From Kineosporia sp. A_224 (GTDB taxonomy: Bacteria; Actinomycetota; Actinomycetes; Actinomycetales; Kineosporiaceae), in the NCBI RefSeq assembly GCF_002198655.1, contig NZ_MWLN01000177.1:1-47730 (forward strand): DNA of 47,730 nucleotides, given 5' to 3'. The notes beneath the pieces were generated by a model. It did no database searches and was not told the DNA's origin. It worked only from the letters and a program-made list of their open reading frames with translations. Every line of letters starts with the position of its first letter. Position 1 is the first letter of the stretch. A program made the position numbers and the translations under genes. This document shows positions 23,377-32,611 of the stretch, one piece after another.

Positions 23377-24543
23377 GTGCTGAAGGTCGGGCTGACAGGC
23401 GGTATCGGGGCAGGCAAGTCGACGGTCGCGCGGCGGCTCGTGGAGCGGGGGGCCGTCGTCGTCGACGCCGACCGGATCGCCCGCGAGGTCGTCGAACCGG
23501 GCACCGAGGGGCTCGCCGCGGTCGTCGAGGCGTTCGGCCCGCAGGTGCTCGGCGCGGACGGCCGGCTCGACCGGCCGGCGCTCGGCCGCATCGTCTTCGG
23601 CGACGAGGCGGCCCGGCTGCGGCTCAACGGCATCCTGCACCCGCGGATCGCGGTGCGGACGTACGAGCTCATGAGCGCCGCCCCGCCGGATGCCGTCGTC
23701 GTCCACGACGTGCCGCTGCTCGTCGAGAACCGGATGGGCGCCGCGTACCACCTGGTGCTCGTCGTCCACACCCCCGCGGACGAACGGGTGCGGCGGCTCG
23801 TCGAGGAGCGGAGGATGACCGCGGACGACGCCCGGGCCCGGGTCGCGGCCCAGGCGGACGACGACGCGCGCCGGGCCGCGGCCGACGTCTGGCTCGACAA
23901 CTCCGGGGCCCCGGACGCCGTTCTCGCGGAGGTCGACCGGCTCTGGGAGACCCGGCTCGTGCCCTTCGAGGCGAACGTCAGGCTGCGCCGCCGGGCCCCG
24001 CGGCCCGACGTGGTCGAGATCGTGGACGCCGACCCGACGTGGCCGGCGCAGGCGCAGCGACTGCTCGCCCGGATCGGTGCCGCCCTCGGGGACCGCGCCC
24101 TGGGCCTGGACCACGTCGGCTCGACGGCGGTGCCCGGCCTCCCGGCGAAGGACTGCCTCGACCTGCAGGTCGTCGTCGCCGACCTGGCGGTCGCGGACGG
24201 CGCCCGTGCGGCCCTCGAGGACGCGGGCTTCGCCTTCCGGGCGGCCACCGAGGACGACCTGCACGGGGGCGGCACCCACCCGAAGCGGCTGCACGTCGCG
24301 TGCGACCCGGCACGGCAGGCCCACGTGCACGTCCGTGAGGCCGCGAGCCCCGCCGTCCACGAGCAGCTCGCCTTCCGGGACCTGCTCCTGGCCCGCGACG
24401 ACGAGCGCGACGCGTACGCCGCCGTGAAGCGGGCCGCCGTCGCGGCCGCGTCCGGGACGGCGCCGGGCGAGGGGCAGTACGACGCCTACCTGGCGGCGAA
24501 GTCGGCCTGGGTGCGGGGCGCGCTCGGCCGTGCCCTGACCTGA
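23377..24543 (+). CDS. coaE: Dephospho-CoA kinase fused to a GrpB/UPF0157 domain
   Basis: CoaE phosphorylates dephospho-CoA at the 3'-OH with ATP, the last step of CoA synthesis. The 388-aa protein begins VLKVGLTGGIGAGKSTVARR (P-loop), has VVDADRIAREVV and DVPLLVENRM, and ends its kinase part near residue 205. Residues about 208-388 form a GrpB-type nucleotidyltransferase-fold domain (IVDADPTWPAQAQRLL, DHVGSTAVPGLPAKDCLDL). The fusion is well known in actinobacteria, including Mycobacterium. GTG 23377 was chosen; GAGG lies 9 nt upstream, and GAGGAT 6 nt upstream could instead act as a poor -10. It follows the sugar transferase by 42 nt. Confidence 0.94.
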   Translation: MLKVGLTGGIGAGKSTVARRLVERGAVVVDADRIAREVVEPGTEGLAAVVEAFGPQVLGADGRLDRPALGRIVFGDEAARLRLNGILHPRIAVRTYELMSAAPPDAVVVHDVPLLVENRMGAAYHLVLVVHTPADERVRRLVEERRMTADDARARVAAQADDDARRAAADVWLDNSGAPDAVLAEVDRLWETRLVPFEANVRLRRRAPRPDVVEIVDADPTWPAQAQRLLARIGAALGDRALGLDHVGSTAVPGLPAKDCLDLQVVVADLAVADGARAALEDAGFAFRAATEDDLHGGGTHPKRLHVACDPARQAHVHVREAASPAVHEQLAFRDLLLARDDERDAYAAVKRAAVAAASGTAPGEGQYDAYLAAKSAWVRGALGRALT

Positions 24544-24598
24544 GCCGCGGCCTGCGGCCCGGGTGCAACGCCGGCCCGCTGCGCGGCGTCCCGACGGT

Positions 24599-25234
24599 AT
24601 GAGCCGCGCGGTCCGCAGCGTCCTGTCCGTCGTGCTGGCCCTCGCCGGTGCGGCCGTCCTGCTCGTCACCGGGTCGCTGCCGGCGAGCGCCTGCAGCTGC
24701 GCGGTCGGCCCGCCCGCCACGCAGGCCGAGGCGGACGCCCTGCTGGCCGGTGCGGACGCGGTCTTCGTCGGCAGCCTCGTCGCCCGCGGGGACACGGCGC
24801 CGGGCGCCGGCGGCGAGATCTCCTCGGGCGACCCCGCGTCCCTGACGTTCGCGGTGACGAGGGTCTTCAAGGGGGACGTCGCCGCCGTGCAGGCGGTGGG
24901 GACGGCGCGCAGCAGCTCGTCGTGCGGGCTGGAGGTGGCCGAGGGGACGCCGTACCTGCTCTTCGCCGAGCGCACCGGCGGTGCCCTGCGGACGTCGCTG
25001 TGCAGCGGCAGCACCCCGGACCTCGCGTACGCGACCTGGGCCGGCTCGCCGCCCGAGGGCGCCGTCGCCGCCGGGGGCGCACCGGCGGCGAGCCCCACCG
25101 TGGCCGCCGGCGCGGACCCCGTAGCCTCCGACCGGCCGTGGCTGCTCGCCGCGACCGCCGCGGCCGCAGCCGTGGCGCTCGCCGTGACGGGCGGCCTGGC
25201 CGTCGCGCGCCGTCGCAGGCGCCCCGTGGAATGA
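24599..25234 (+). CDS. Secreted, C-terminally anchored TIMP/NTR-like protein
   Basis: A 211-aa exported protein. The signal peptide (about 1-31, [20 protein letters not shown] then PASA) would be cleaved just before [20 protein letters not shown], leaving a mature N-terminal Cys-x-Cys. The following [31 protein letters not shown], and EGTPYLLFA is the TIMP/netrin-like OB-fold pattern, in which the N-terminal CxC can chelate a metalloprotease zinc. Four more or less evenly placed Cys fit two disulfides. A low-complexity linker (about 155-180) leads to a C-terminal helix ([20 protein letters not shown]) and an Arg cluster, so the protein is probably membrane-anchored outside the cell. Function is unproven in bacteria. 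Confidence 0.75.
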   Translation: MSRAVRSVLSVVLALAGAAVLLVTGSLPASACSCAVGPPATQAEADALLAGADAVFVGSLVARGDTAPGAGGEISSGDPASLTFAVTRVFKGDVAAVQAVGTARSSSSCGLEVAEGTPYLLFAERTGGALRTSLCSGSTPDLAYATWAGSPPEGAVAAGGAPAASPTVAAGADPVASDRPWLLAATAAAAAVALAVTGGLAVARRRRRPVE

Positions 25235-25253
25235 GCTTGTCGGTGCGGGCGCT

Positions 25254-25259
25254 TACGGT
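25254..25259 (+). promoter_or_regulatory. -10 element of uvrB (leaderless)
   Basis: TACGGT ends 6 nt before the uvrB ATG at 25266, with no Shine-Dalgarno in between. No LexA-type GAAC-n4-GTTC box is visible nearby. Confidence 0.5.
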
Positions 25260-25265
25260 GGTGCC

Positions 25266-27368
25266 ATGCGTCCCGTCACCGACCTCCAGCGCACCGTCGC
25301 CCCGATCCGGGTCGTCTCGGACTTCTCGCCGAGCGGCGACCAGCCCGCGGCCATCGCCGAGCTCGCCGAGCGGGTCGAGGCAGGGGAGAAGGACATCGTC
25401 CTGCTCGGTGCGACGGGTACCGGCAAGTCGGCGACGACGGCCTGGCTCATCGAGAAGGTGCAGCGTCCGACGCTCGTCCTCGCCCCGAACAAGACCCTCG
25501 CCGCCCAGCTCGCCAACGAGTTCCGCGAGCTGCTGCCGCACAACGCGGTCGAGTACTTCGTCTCGTACTACGACTACTACCAGCCCGAGGCGTACATCCC
25601 GCAGACGGACACCTACATCGAGAAGGACTCCTCGATCAACGAGGAGGTCGAGCGGCTCCGCCACTCCGCGACGAACTCGCTGCTGACCCGGCGGGACGTC
25701 GTCGTCGTCGCCTCGGTGTCGTGCATCTACGGCCTCGGCACCCCCCAGGAGTACGTCGACCGGATGGCCCGGCTCAAGGTCGGGGACACGATCGAGCGCG
25801 ACGACCTGCTCCGCCGCTTCGTCGGGATGCAGTACACCCGCAACGACCTCGCGTTCACCCGCGGCACGTTCCGGGTCCGCGGCGACACCGTCGAGATCAT
25901 CCCCGTGTACGAGGAGCTCGCGATCCGGATCGAGTTCTTCGGCGACGAGATCGACCGGATCTACACCCTGCACCCGCTCACGGGCGAGATCGTCCACGAG
26001 GAGCGGGAGATGTACGTCTTCCCGGCGACGCACTACGTCGCCGGCCCGGAGCGGATGGAGCGGGCCATCGCGGGCATCGAGCTCGAGCTCACCGACCGGC
26101 TCGCCGAGATGGAGCGCCAGGGCAAGCTGCTCGAGGCCCAGCGGCTGCGGATGAGGACGACCTACGACGTCGAGATGATGCGCCAGGTCGGCTCGTGCTC
26201 CGGCATCGAGAACTACTCGCGGCACATCGACGGCCGCGGCCCGGGGACGGCCCCGAACACCCTCCTCGACTACTTCCCCGAGGACTTCATGCTCGTCATC
26301 GACGAGTCGCACGTCACCGTGCCGCAGATCGGGGCGATGTACGAGGGGGACATGTCGCGCAAGCGGCAGCTCGTCGACCACGGCTTCCGGCTCCCGAGCG
26401 CGATGGACAACCGGCCGCTCAAGTGGGAGGAGTTCCTCGAGCGGATCGGGCAGACCGTCTACCTGTCGGCGACCCCGGGCGACTACGAGCTGGCCAAGGG
26501 CCGGGGCGTCGTCGAGCAGATCATCCGGCCCACCGGCCTCATCGACCCGCAGGTCGTCGTGAAGCCGACGAAGGGCCAGATCGACGACCTCCTCGGGGAG
26601 ATCCGCGAGCGCGCCGCGAAGAACGAGCGCGTCCTCGTGACGACGCTGACGAAGAAGATGTCCGAGGACCTCACCGACTACCTCCTCGAGCAGGGCGTCC
26701 GGGTCCGGTACCTGCACTCCGAGGTCGACACCCTGCGCCGGGTCGAGCTGCTCCGCGAGCTGCGGCAGGGAGAGTTCGACGTGCTCGTCGGGATCAACCT
26801 GCTCCGCGAGGGTCTCGACCTGCCGGAGGTGTCGCTCGTGAGCATCCTCGACGCCGACAAGGAGGGCTTCCTGCGGTCCGCGAAGTCCCTCATCCAGACG
26901 ATCGGCCGGGCCGCCCGCAACGTCTCCGGCGCCGTCCACATGTACGCCGACCGGATCACCCCGTCGATGGAGCAGGCGATCGGGGAGACGAACCGGCGCC
27001 GTGAGAAGCAGGTCGCCTACAACACCGCCCACGGCGTCGACCCGACCCCGTTGCGCAAGAAGATCGCCGACATCACCGATCTCATCGCCCGCGAGGAGGC
27101 CGACACCGAGGAGCTCATCGGTGGCGGCGGCCGGCAGCGCAGCCGGGGCAAGGCACCCGTGCCCGGGATGCGCAGCGGGGGGCGCGCCGCGACGGGTGCC
27201 GCGGCGAACCTGCCGGCGACCGACCTGGCCGACCTCATCCAGCAGCTCACCGACCAGATGCACTCGGCAGCCGCCGAGCTCCAGTTCGAGCTCGCCGCGC
27301 GGCTGCGCGACGAGGTCTCGGAGCTGAAGAAGGAGCTGCGCCAGATGCGGGCGGCCGGGGCGAGCTGA
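25266..27368 (+). CDS. uvrB: Excinuclease ABC subunit B
   Basis: This is the damage-verifying helicase-like subunit of nucleotide excision repair, 700 aa. Motifs in order are [15 protein letters not shown], Walker A GATGTGKS, the DNA-inserting beta-hairpin region [24 protein letters not shown]-like [42 protein letters not shown] and the arginine-finger helix [11 protein letters not shown]-terminal UVR domain (about 655-695, [20 protein letters not shown]) contacts UvrC/UvrA. Length is normal. uvrA lies about 13 kb downstream on the same strand, with terC and other genes in between, a usual actinobacterial spacing. Confidence 0.97.
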   Translation: MRPVTDLQRTVAPIRVVSDFSPSGDQPAAIAELAERVEAGEKDIVLLGATGTGKSATTAWLIEKVQRPTLVLAPNKTLAAQLANEFRELLPHNAVEYFVSYYDYYQPEAYIPQTDTYIEKDSSINEEVERLRHSATNSLLTRRDVVVVASVSCIYGLGTPQEYVDRMARLKVGDTIERDDLLRRFVGMQYTRNDLAFTRGTFRVRGDTVEIIPVYEELAIRIEFFGDEIDRIYTLHPLTGEIVHEEREMYVFPATHYVAGPERMERAIAGIELELTDRLAEMERQGKLLEAQRLRMRTTYDVEMMRQVGSCSGIENYSRHIDGRGPGTAPNTLLDYFPEDFMLVIDESHVTVPQIGAMYEGDMSRKRQLVDHGFRLPSAMDNRPLKWEEFLERIGQTVYLSATPGDYELAKGRGVVEQIIRPTGLIDPQVVVKPTKGQIDDLLGEIRERAAKNERVLVTTLTKKMSEDLTDYLLEQGVRVRYLHSEVDTLRRVELLRELRQGEFDVLVGINLLREGLDLPEVSLVSILDADKEGFLRSAKSLIQTIGRAARNVSGAVHMYADRITPSMEQAIGETNRRREKQVAYNTAHGVDPTPLRKKIADITDLIAREEADTEELIGGGGRQRSRGKAPVPGMRSGGRAATGAAANLPATDLADLIQQLTDQMHSAAAELQFELAARLRDEVSELKKELRQMRAAGAS

Positions 27369-27427
27369 GCGACCGCTGCCCAGGCGTCGGTCCGCACGGG
27401 TGCGGGGCGGACGTGTGGTCCGCTGCC

Positions 27428-27455
27428 TACAGGTGGCCCTTCGAGGCGCCGATGT
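27428..27455 (+). promoter_or_regulatory. Possible sigma-28 (FliA/WhiG-type) promoter of the chemoreceptor gene
   Basis: TACA (27428) followed by GCCGATGT (27448-27455) resembles the flagellar-class promoter TAAA...GCCGATAA. The gap is one base longer than the E. coli consensus. The element lies 68 nt upstream of the ATG of the MCP gene, a target class of this sigma factor. Confidence 0.4.
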
Positions 27456-27522
27456 CCTCCCTGATCGGGCGCCCCGGCTCGCCGGGAGGCCCGCCGTCAC
27501 GGAGAGGACGTCGGAGACACGC

Positions 27523-29085
27523 ATGGCGCTGCAGCTCACTGTTCGGCAGAAGGTCACCGCGCTCGGGATCGCGGCCGTGCTCTCGACCGGGGCCGGTGTG
27601 GCGGGCGCGCTCTCGATCTCGGCCGCGTCGACGGACGCCCGGGCCCGGGTCGACACCCTCACGTCGGCCGGCAACCTGGTGCGCGAGCTCGACACCCGCG
27701 CGAGCGAGCTGAAGGTCGACGGGTACAAGTCGCTGCTCATGCCGAAGCCCGCCGAGGAGAAGGCCGAGCTCGCCGACGACACGGCCAAGGTGACGAAGAA
27801 GCTCGACGCCCTCGACGCGCTCCCGCTGGACGCCGCGGCCCGCAAGGCCGTGGCGCCGCTGCGCGCCGCGTTCGCGGGGTACGCGGACGGGATCGCGGCC
27901 GTCATCGACGGTGCCGTGGCGAACCAGGGCGCGCAGCAGGCGAAGTTCGAGGACATCCAGGCCGCCAACGACGTCACCGACGAGGCTGTCGGGAGCGCCA
28001 TCGACGCGCTCGACGCCGAGACGGCCAAGGTCGAGGCCTCGGTCGACGCCTACGCGAAGCGGCTGCGGCTCGTCATCCTCGTCGTCGCCCTCCTCGCCGT
28101 GGCGGCGGTCGTCGGCGTCGCGGTCGCGGTCTCGACGTCGGTCTCCCGCGGCCTCGGCCGGCTCTCCGAGACGCTCGCCGCCGTGGCGGGCGGGGACCTC
28201 ACCCGCCGGGCCCCAGACGACGGCGGCGACGAGCTGTCCCGGATCGGTGCCGCGGCGAACACCGCCTTCGCAGCGGTCGCCGCTGTCGTCGCACAGGTCG
28301 CCGAGGCCGGCGCGCGGCTGAGTCGCGAGGCCGACACCCTGCGCGACGTCGCCGCCCGGGCCAGTGCCTCTGCCGGCACCGCCGCCAACGAGGCGGACGT
28401 CGTCTCGTCGTCCGCCACGACCGTCTCGCAGAACGTCCAGGCCGTCGCGGCCGGGTCCAACCAGATGGACGCCTCGATCGCGGAGATCGCCCGCAACGCC
28501 CAGGAGGCCGTGAGCGTCGCGCAGGACGCGGCCGGGGCGGTCGCCGCGACGACCGACACGATGAACACGCTCATGGAGTCCAGCCGCGAGATCGGGGACG
28601 TCGTCCGGCTCATCACGACGATCGCCGAGCAGACGAACCTCCTCGCCCTCAACGCGACGATCGAGGCGGCCCGCGCCGGGGACGCGGGCAAGGGCTTCGC
28701 CGTCGTCGCGGACGAGGTCAAGCAGCTCGCGCAGGAGACCGCGCGGGCCACCGAGGACATCTCCCGCCGGGTCGAGGCGATCCAGTCGGACACCGGCCGC
28801 GCCGGCGAGGCGATCGGGGAGATCGCGAACGTCATCGCCCGGATCACCGAGTTCCAGGCGACGATCGCCAGCGCGGTCGAGGAGCAGACGGCGACGACGC
28901 AGGACATGAACCGCGGCGTCGGGATCGCGGCCGCCGGCTCCGGCGAGATCGCGGCGAGCATCGAGGGCGTCGCCCGGGCGGCGTCGTCCGCGGCGACGAC
29001 GGTCGACGAGGCGCTCACGAGCGCCGAGGCGCTCGCCCGGGTCGGCAGCGACCTCCAGGGCGCGGTCAGCCGCTTCCGCTACTGA
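27523..29085 (+). CDS. Methyl-accepting chemotaxis protein
   Basis: A 520-aa chemoreceptor. A first membrane helix (about residues 13-34), an extracytoplasmic helical sensor of about 150 aa rich in Ala/Asp/Lys (four-helix-bundle type), a second helix (about 185-207, [19 protein letters not shown]), a HAMP domain ([20 protein letters not shown]) and a long coiled-coil signalling domain. The hairpin tip has the invariant [19 protein letters not shown] and [19 protein letters not shown]. It would pass ligand occupancy to CheA/CheW. There is no CheR-binding pentapeptide at the C-terminus. GGAG lies 6 nt before the ATG. No other chemotaxis gene is in the window; a strong hairpin follows, so it is monocistronic. 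Confidence 0.95.
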   Translation: MALQLTVRQKVTALGIAAVLSTGAGVAGALSISAASTDARARVDTLTSAGNLVRELDTRASELKVDGYKSLLMPKPAEEKAELADDTAKVTKKLDALDALPLDAAARKAVAPLRAAFAGYADGIAAVIDGAVANQGAQQAKFEDIQAANDVTDEAVGSAIDALDAETAKVEASVDAYAKRLRLVILVVALLAVAAVVGVAVAVSTSVSRGLGRLSETLAAVAGGDLTRRAPDDGGDELSRIGAAANTAFAAVAAVVAQVAEAGARLSREADTLRDVAARASASAGTAANEADVVSSSATTVSQNVQAVAAGSNQMDASIAEIARNAQEAVSVAQDAAGAVAATTDTMNTLMESSREIGDVVRLITTIAEQTNLLALNATIEAARAGDAGKGFAVVADEVKQLAQETARATEDISRRVEAIQSDTGRAGEAIGEIANVIARITEFQATIASAVEEQTATTQDMNRGVGIAAAGSGEIAASIEGVARAASSAATTVDEALTSAEALARVGSDLQGAVSRFRY

Positions 29086-29103
29086 CACCCCGCCACCGCG
29101 TCC

Positions 29104-29135
29104 GCGCCGGGTCGTCCACAGGGGCGGCCCGGCGC
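29104..29135 (+). terminator. Terminator hairpin of the chemoreceptor gene
   Basis: A 14-bp stem (GCGCCGGGTCGTCC with GGGCGGCCCGGCGC, two G-U pairs in RNA) and a 4-nt loop, starting 18 nt after the stop. Confidence 0.7.
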
Positions 29136-29241
29136 GAGCGCGTGATCCGGCCGCGCTGGTTACCATCGGAGGGTCTGTTCGCCCGCCGTCGGCGACCCGC
29201 CGGCACCCGGTGGGGCCCGCCACGGCCTGCCCGGAGGTGTC

Positions 29242-30228
29242 GTGACGCTCCCCGCCTGGTTCGAGGTCGCGACGTTCGTCGTCCTCGGACTGCTGCTGCT
29301 CGTGGACCTCGCGGTCGTCGCCCGACGGCCCCACGCGCCCTCGATGCGCGAGGCGTCGCTCTGGGTGGCGTTCTACGTGAGCCTGGCGCTGGCCTTCGCC
29401 CTCGTGCTCCTCGCGGTCGCCGGCCCGCGGCCCGCGGGTGAGTTCGTCGCGGGGTGGCTCACCGAGTACAGCCTGAGCGTCGACAACCTCTTCGTCTTCG
29501 TCGTCATCATGAGCCGGTTCGCGGTACCCCGCGCCAACCAGCAGTTCGTGCTCATGATGGGGATCATCCTGTCGCTCGTGCTCCGCGGCGGGTTCATCCT
29601 CGTCGGGGCGGCCGCGATCGAGCGCTTCTCGTGGGTCTTCTACTTCTTCGGGGCGTTCCTCATCTACACCGCCGTGCAGCTCGCCCGGCAGGGGGAGTCC
29701 GACGAGGAGGACTTCAAGGAGAACGCCCTCGTGCGCAGCGCGCGCCGGGTGCTCCCGCTGACGAAGGACTTCGTCGGGTCGCGCCTGACGACCCGCGACG
29801 CCGGGCGGTTCATGCTCACCCCGATGGTCATCGTGTTCCTCGCGATCGGCTCGACCGACCTGCTCTTCGCGCTGGACTCGATCCCGGCGATCTTCGGGCT
29901 CACGAAGGACCCGTTCATCGTCTTCACCGCGACGCTCTTCGCCCTCATGGGCCTGCGCCAGCTCTACTTCCTGCTCGGCGGCCTGCTCGACCGGCTCATC
30001 TACCTGTCCCTCGGCCTGTCGCTCATCCTCGGCTTCATCGGGGTCAAGCTCGTCCTCGAGGCGCTCCACGAGAACGAGCTGCCGTTCCTCAACGGCGGCG
30101 AGAAGCTCGAGTCGGTCCCGACGATCTCGATCCTGTGGAGCCTGTCGTTCATCGTCGGCGTCCTCGCCGTCACGACCGTCGCGAGCCTGCTCGTGTCGAA
30201 CCGGACGAAGGACTCTGCCGGCGCCTGA
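29242..30228 (+). CDS. TerC/Alx-family integral membrane protein
   Basis: A 328-aa protein with about 9 helices. TerC/Alx proteins are linked to manganese export and to tellurite resistance. The conserved acidic helix positions are visible in WLTEYSLSVDNLFVFVVIMS and AIGSTDLLFALDSIPAIFGL, both family signatures; the long loop EGESDEEDFKEN-like region (about residues 150-160) is cytoplasmic. GTG 29242 has GGAGG 4 nt upstream. A -10-like TACCAT lies at 29161-29166. The leader (29136-29241) was checked for a yybP-ykoY manganese riboswitch and none was recognised. A position between uvrB and uvrA is common for this gene in actinobacteria. Confidence 0.93.
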   Translation: MTLPAWFEVATFVVLGLLLLVDLAVVARRPHAPSMREASLWVAFYVSLALAFALVLLAVAGPRPAGEFVAGWLTEYSLSVDNLFVFVVIMSRFAVPRANQQFVLMMGIILSLVLRGGFILVGAAAIERFSWVFYFFGAFLIYTAVQLARQGESDEEDFKENALVRSARRVLPLTKDFVGSRLTTRDAGRFMLTPMVIVFLAIGSTDLLFALDSIPAIFGLTKDPFIVFTATLFALMGLRQLYFLLGGLLDRLIYLSLGLSLILGFIGVKLVLEALHENELPFLNGGEKLESVPTISILWSLSFIVGVLAVTTVASLLVSNRTKDSAGA

Positions 30229-30229
30229 T

Positions 30230-30246
30230 CCCGGGTGCGGCCCGGG
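30230..30246. terminator. Bidirectional hairpin between terC and the sigma operon
   Basis: CCCGGG-TGCGG-CCCGGG fills the 18-bp gap between the terC stop (30228) and the stop of the convergent gene (30247). Confidence 0.5.
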
Positions 30247-30744
30247 TCAGAGGCTGATCCAGTCGGTGACGACGCTCGCCCCGGAGCCGAGGTGGCAGGT
30301 GAGGCGGAACCGGGTCGTCGGCACCGGCCGCAGAGTGAACCAGCCGACCTCGTCGACGGGGACGTCGACGCGGCTGGAGTCGGGGGACAGCACCTCGACG
30401 GTCGCCGACTGCGGCGGCACGAGCTGACCGAGGACGCCGTCGTCGGTCACCTCGAGCTCGATCGACAGGTCGTCCGCCGCGAACGTCAGCGAGCGCAGCG
30501 CCGCCTGCTCCGACCGGACGCCGACGAGCAGGCTGCTCTCCTCGCCCTGGAGAGCGGCGTCGTCGGCGAACGAGTCGTAGGTGAGGTGCGCCTGCGTCAG
30601 GGCGGTCAGCTCGGCGTCGATGGAGCGCCAGGTGAAGATCGCCTTCCCGGCGTCGACGAGCGCGCCGGGTACCTCGCGCTCGGCACGCAGCGCCTCGCCG
30701 AGCTCGGAGAGGAGCTCGTCGTCGGTCCACTGGTCGTCGTACAT
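30247..30744 (-). CDS. Small protein of the sigma/S8 operon, helical N-terminus plus beta-sandwich
   Basis: A 165-aa soluble acidic protein that I cannot name. The N-terminal 60 residues are helical and carry an FTWRSIDAELTALTQ motif; residues about 85-165 are strand-rich (LSIELEVTDDGVLGQLVPP, TVEVLSPDSSRVDVPVDEVG, GWFTLRPVPTTRFRLTCHL), like a transthyretin/Ig-type or carboxypeptidase-regulatory sandwich. No membrane helix and no zinc-binding HxxxCxxC anti-sigma motif is present. The ATG has AGGGGA about 5 nt upstream and is 20 nt after the sigma-factor stop. Position suggests a partner, possibly an anti-sigma factor or a protease substrate or sensor. Confidence 0.7.
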   Translation of the reverse strand: MYDDQWTDDELLSELGEALRAEREVPGALVDAGKAIFTWRSIDAELTALTQAHLTYDSFADDAALQGEESSLLVGVRSEQAALRSLTFAADDLSIELEVTDDGVLGQLVPPQSATVEVLSPDSSRVDVPVDEVGWFTLRPVPTTRFRLTCHLGSGASVVTDWISL

Positions 30745-30764
30745 GTCATTCCCCTGGGTCGAGG

Positions 30765-31379
30765 TCAACGGTGGGCGGGCCGTGCGGGGCTCTCGAGGAG
30801 CGGTGCGACCGCGGGATGGTTGCGGATCTTCTCGAGGCAGCGCTGGCGGGTCGGGCCGATGCTGCCGATGGGCATGTCGAGCTGTCGCCCGATCTCCGCG
30901 TAGGCCAGCGGCGGGTCGTGGATGAGCAGGACGACGAGCTGCTGGTGCTGCGGCGGCAGGTCGGCGAGCGCCTCGAGCAGGGCCGCGTGCCGCTCGGCCT
31001 GCACGATCATGTCGTCGAGCTGCTCCGTGAGGTCGATCGTCGCCCCGTCGACCTCGCCCACCAGCTCCGCCCGCTGCCGGCCGCCCTTGCCGGTCAGCAG
31101 GTGCAGGCACTCCCGCCGTGTCGTCGTCGCGATCCACCCGGGCAGCGCCGCCGGCTCCCGGATCGACCCCAGGTGCTCCAGGAGCGACAGCCAGACCCCC
31201 TGCGCGACGTCGAGGGTGTCTGCCTCGTCGAGCCGGTGCCGGCGGCACACGGACGTGACGAGCGGCGCGTAGCGGGCGACGAGGGCTCCCCAGGCCCGGT
31301 CGTCGCCCTGCAGGGCACGGGCGACGAGGTCCGCGACGAGGTGCGACCCTCCCTGCGCTGCCGTGGCCACCGTCGTCAC
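30765..31379 (-). CDS. ECF-like sigma-70 family RNA polymerase sigma factor
   Basis: A 204-aa regulator. Region 2 is seen in GDDRAWGALVARYAPLVTSV and DTLDVAQGVWLSLLEHL, with the WIATTTRRECLHLL end of region 2.4. Region 4 is ALADLPPQHQQLVVLLIHDP then AYAEIGRQLDMPIGSIGPTR, the helix-turn-helix for the -35. Its GTG overlaps the S8 protease stop by 4 bp (GTGA, 31376-31379), so the two are translationally coupled. There is no C-terminal extension and no classic membrane anti-sigma gene nearby. It should direct transcription of its own regulon, perhaps the divergent region at 32612-32789. Confidence 0.9.
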   Translation of the reverse strand: MTTVATAAQGGSHLVADLVARALQGDDRAWGALVARYAPLVTSVCRRHRLDEADTLDVAQGVWLSLLEHLGSIREPAALPGWIATTTRRECLHLLTGKGGRQRAELVGEVDGATIDLTEQLDDMIVQAERHAALLEALADLPPQHQQLVVLLIHDPPLAYAEIGRQLDMPIGSIGPTRQRCLEKIRNHPAVAPLLESPARPAHR

Positions 31380-32611
31380 CCCGCGTCCGGTGCGGAGTAC
31401 ACCGACAGGACGTCGTCCGGGGCCCCCGCGGCGATCCGGGCGAGCGCCCCCCGCGCACCGCCCTCGCCGCCGGCGAGCGCGGCGAGCCGGCCCGCCGCCA
31501 CGGCGGACGCCATGCTGCTCCCCGACCAGCGGGCCACCCCGTCGAACTGCTCGACGGTGCCCCCGAGGGAGACCTTGCCGTCGAGGAAGGTGCTCACGAC
31601 GTCCGTCCCGTCCGTGAGGACGTTGACCCACGGGGTGCGCGGGGTGAAGGGCGCCGGCTCGTGGCCGCTGCCGTGCCGGATCCGGCCGCCGACCGCGACG
31701 ACCCCGTCGAGGGCCGCGGGCCACAGCGGCGCGATCCTCGTCGGGACCTCCTTGGGACCCTGGCGGCCGTGGTTACCGCCCGCCGCGAGGAGCACGACGT
31801 CGTCGCGGACCATTTCGACGGCGGCGGCGAGCACCAGCGGCGGGCGGTTGTCCTCGGTGAAGCAGCCGAGCGACATGTTGACGATGTGCACCGGGGTCTC
31901 GGCCTGCGTCACGAGGTCGAAGAGCGCGAGCGCGACCTCCCAGGCCGTCGCCGTGGCGTCGCGGCCGGCGAGCACCCCGCGCACGAGGAGGTCGGCGTCA
32001 GCGGCCTGCTGGTGGACGAGCCCGGCGGTGAAGGTGCCGTGGCCCTGGACGAGGGCGGCGGTCTCGGTGACGTCGAGCCGGCTGCTGCCCGGCAGGAGCC
32101 GGTCGCCGTAGCTGATGTCATGACGGACCGGGGTGTCGAGCAGGCCGACCGTCACGCCGGCACCGCCGGCGCGGGGCACGGGCAGGTCGGACGCCGGGAC
32201 GTCACCGGTCGGCGGGCCGTCGCCGCGGATGACCTTGATCGGGGCGCCCTCGCCCCCGACCATGACCCGGTTCTTGCCCAGCCGCGGGAACCAGCCGTCC
32301 CAGCGGTCCGCGAAGGTGAGCCGGACGCCCGCGAGCACCTGCTCCAGCGGGGACTCGGCGCGCAGCGGGATGCGGGAGCCGGGCAGGACGAGCGAGCGGC
32401 GCAGGGTCCGCGCGAACCGGGCGGCCACCTCGTCGACGTCGTGCAGCAGGAGGCGGGTCAGGCCGATCCCCTCGTGGCTCTCGAGCTCGAGGACGTCGGC
32501 GGACCCGAGCAGCCGCAGGACCCGCTCAACGTGCGGGGTCGCGACGACGAACTCGTTGGGGGAGAAGTCGGTGAACGACGGTGCCTCGTCGTCTCTGCCC
32601 GGGGAGGTCAT
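31376..32611 (-). CDS. Cytoplasmic S8 (subtilisin-like) serine protease
   Basis: A 411-aa protein with no signal peptide or membrane helix, which is unusual for subtilases. An N-terminal domain of about 145 residues (NEFVVATPHVERVLRLLGSA onward) precedes the protease. The catalytic triad is visible: Asp159 in VGLLDTPVRHD, His191 in QGHGTFTAGLVHQQA and Ser366 in SGSSMASAVAAG; the oxyanion Asn is in LLAAGGNHG. The Asp motif is DTP instead of the usual DTG. ATG 32611 has GGAAGG 11 nt upstream. It heads the leftward operon S8 - sigma - small protein and is divergent from the CHAT gene. An intracellular processing role, perhaps on the CHAT protein, the sigma factor or the small protein, is inferred. 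Confidence 0.9.
   Translation of the reverse strand: MTSPGRDDEAPSFTDFSPNEFVVATPHVERVLRLLGSADVLELESHEGIGLTRLLLHDVDEVAARFARTLRRSLVLPGSRIPLRAESPLEQVLAGVRLTFADRWDGWFPRLGKNRVMVGGEGAPIKVIRGDGPPTGDVPASDLPVPRAGGAGVTVGLLDTPVRHDISYGDRLLPGSSRLDVTETAALVQGHGTFTAGLVHQQAADADLLVRGVLAGRDATATAWEVALALFDLVTQAETPVHIVNMSLGCFTEDNRPPLVLAAAVEMVRDDVVLLAAGGNHGRQGPKEVPTRIAPLWPAALDGVVAVGGRIRHGSGHEPAPFTPRTPWVNVLTDGTDVVSTFLDGKVSLGGTVEQFDGVARWSGSSMASAVAAGRLAALAGGEGGARGALARIAAGAPDDVLSVYSAPDAG

Noticed and set aside
19675-25098. An 1807-codon minus-strand open frame opposite rpsA, the sugar transferase and coaE
   Set aside because: It results from the scarcity of stop codons in GC-rich DNA; no domain, and it covers several well-supported genes.
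24867-28028. Long minus-strand frame opposite uvrB
   Set aside because: Only acidic/hydrophobic shadow sequence; uvrB is intact on the other strand.
29136-29241. yybP-ykoY manganese riboswitch upstream of terC
   Set aside because: The conserved paired internal-loop sequences of that riboswitch were not found in the leader, although many terC/alx genes carry it.
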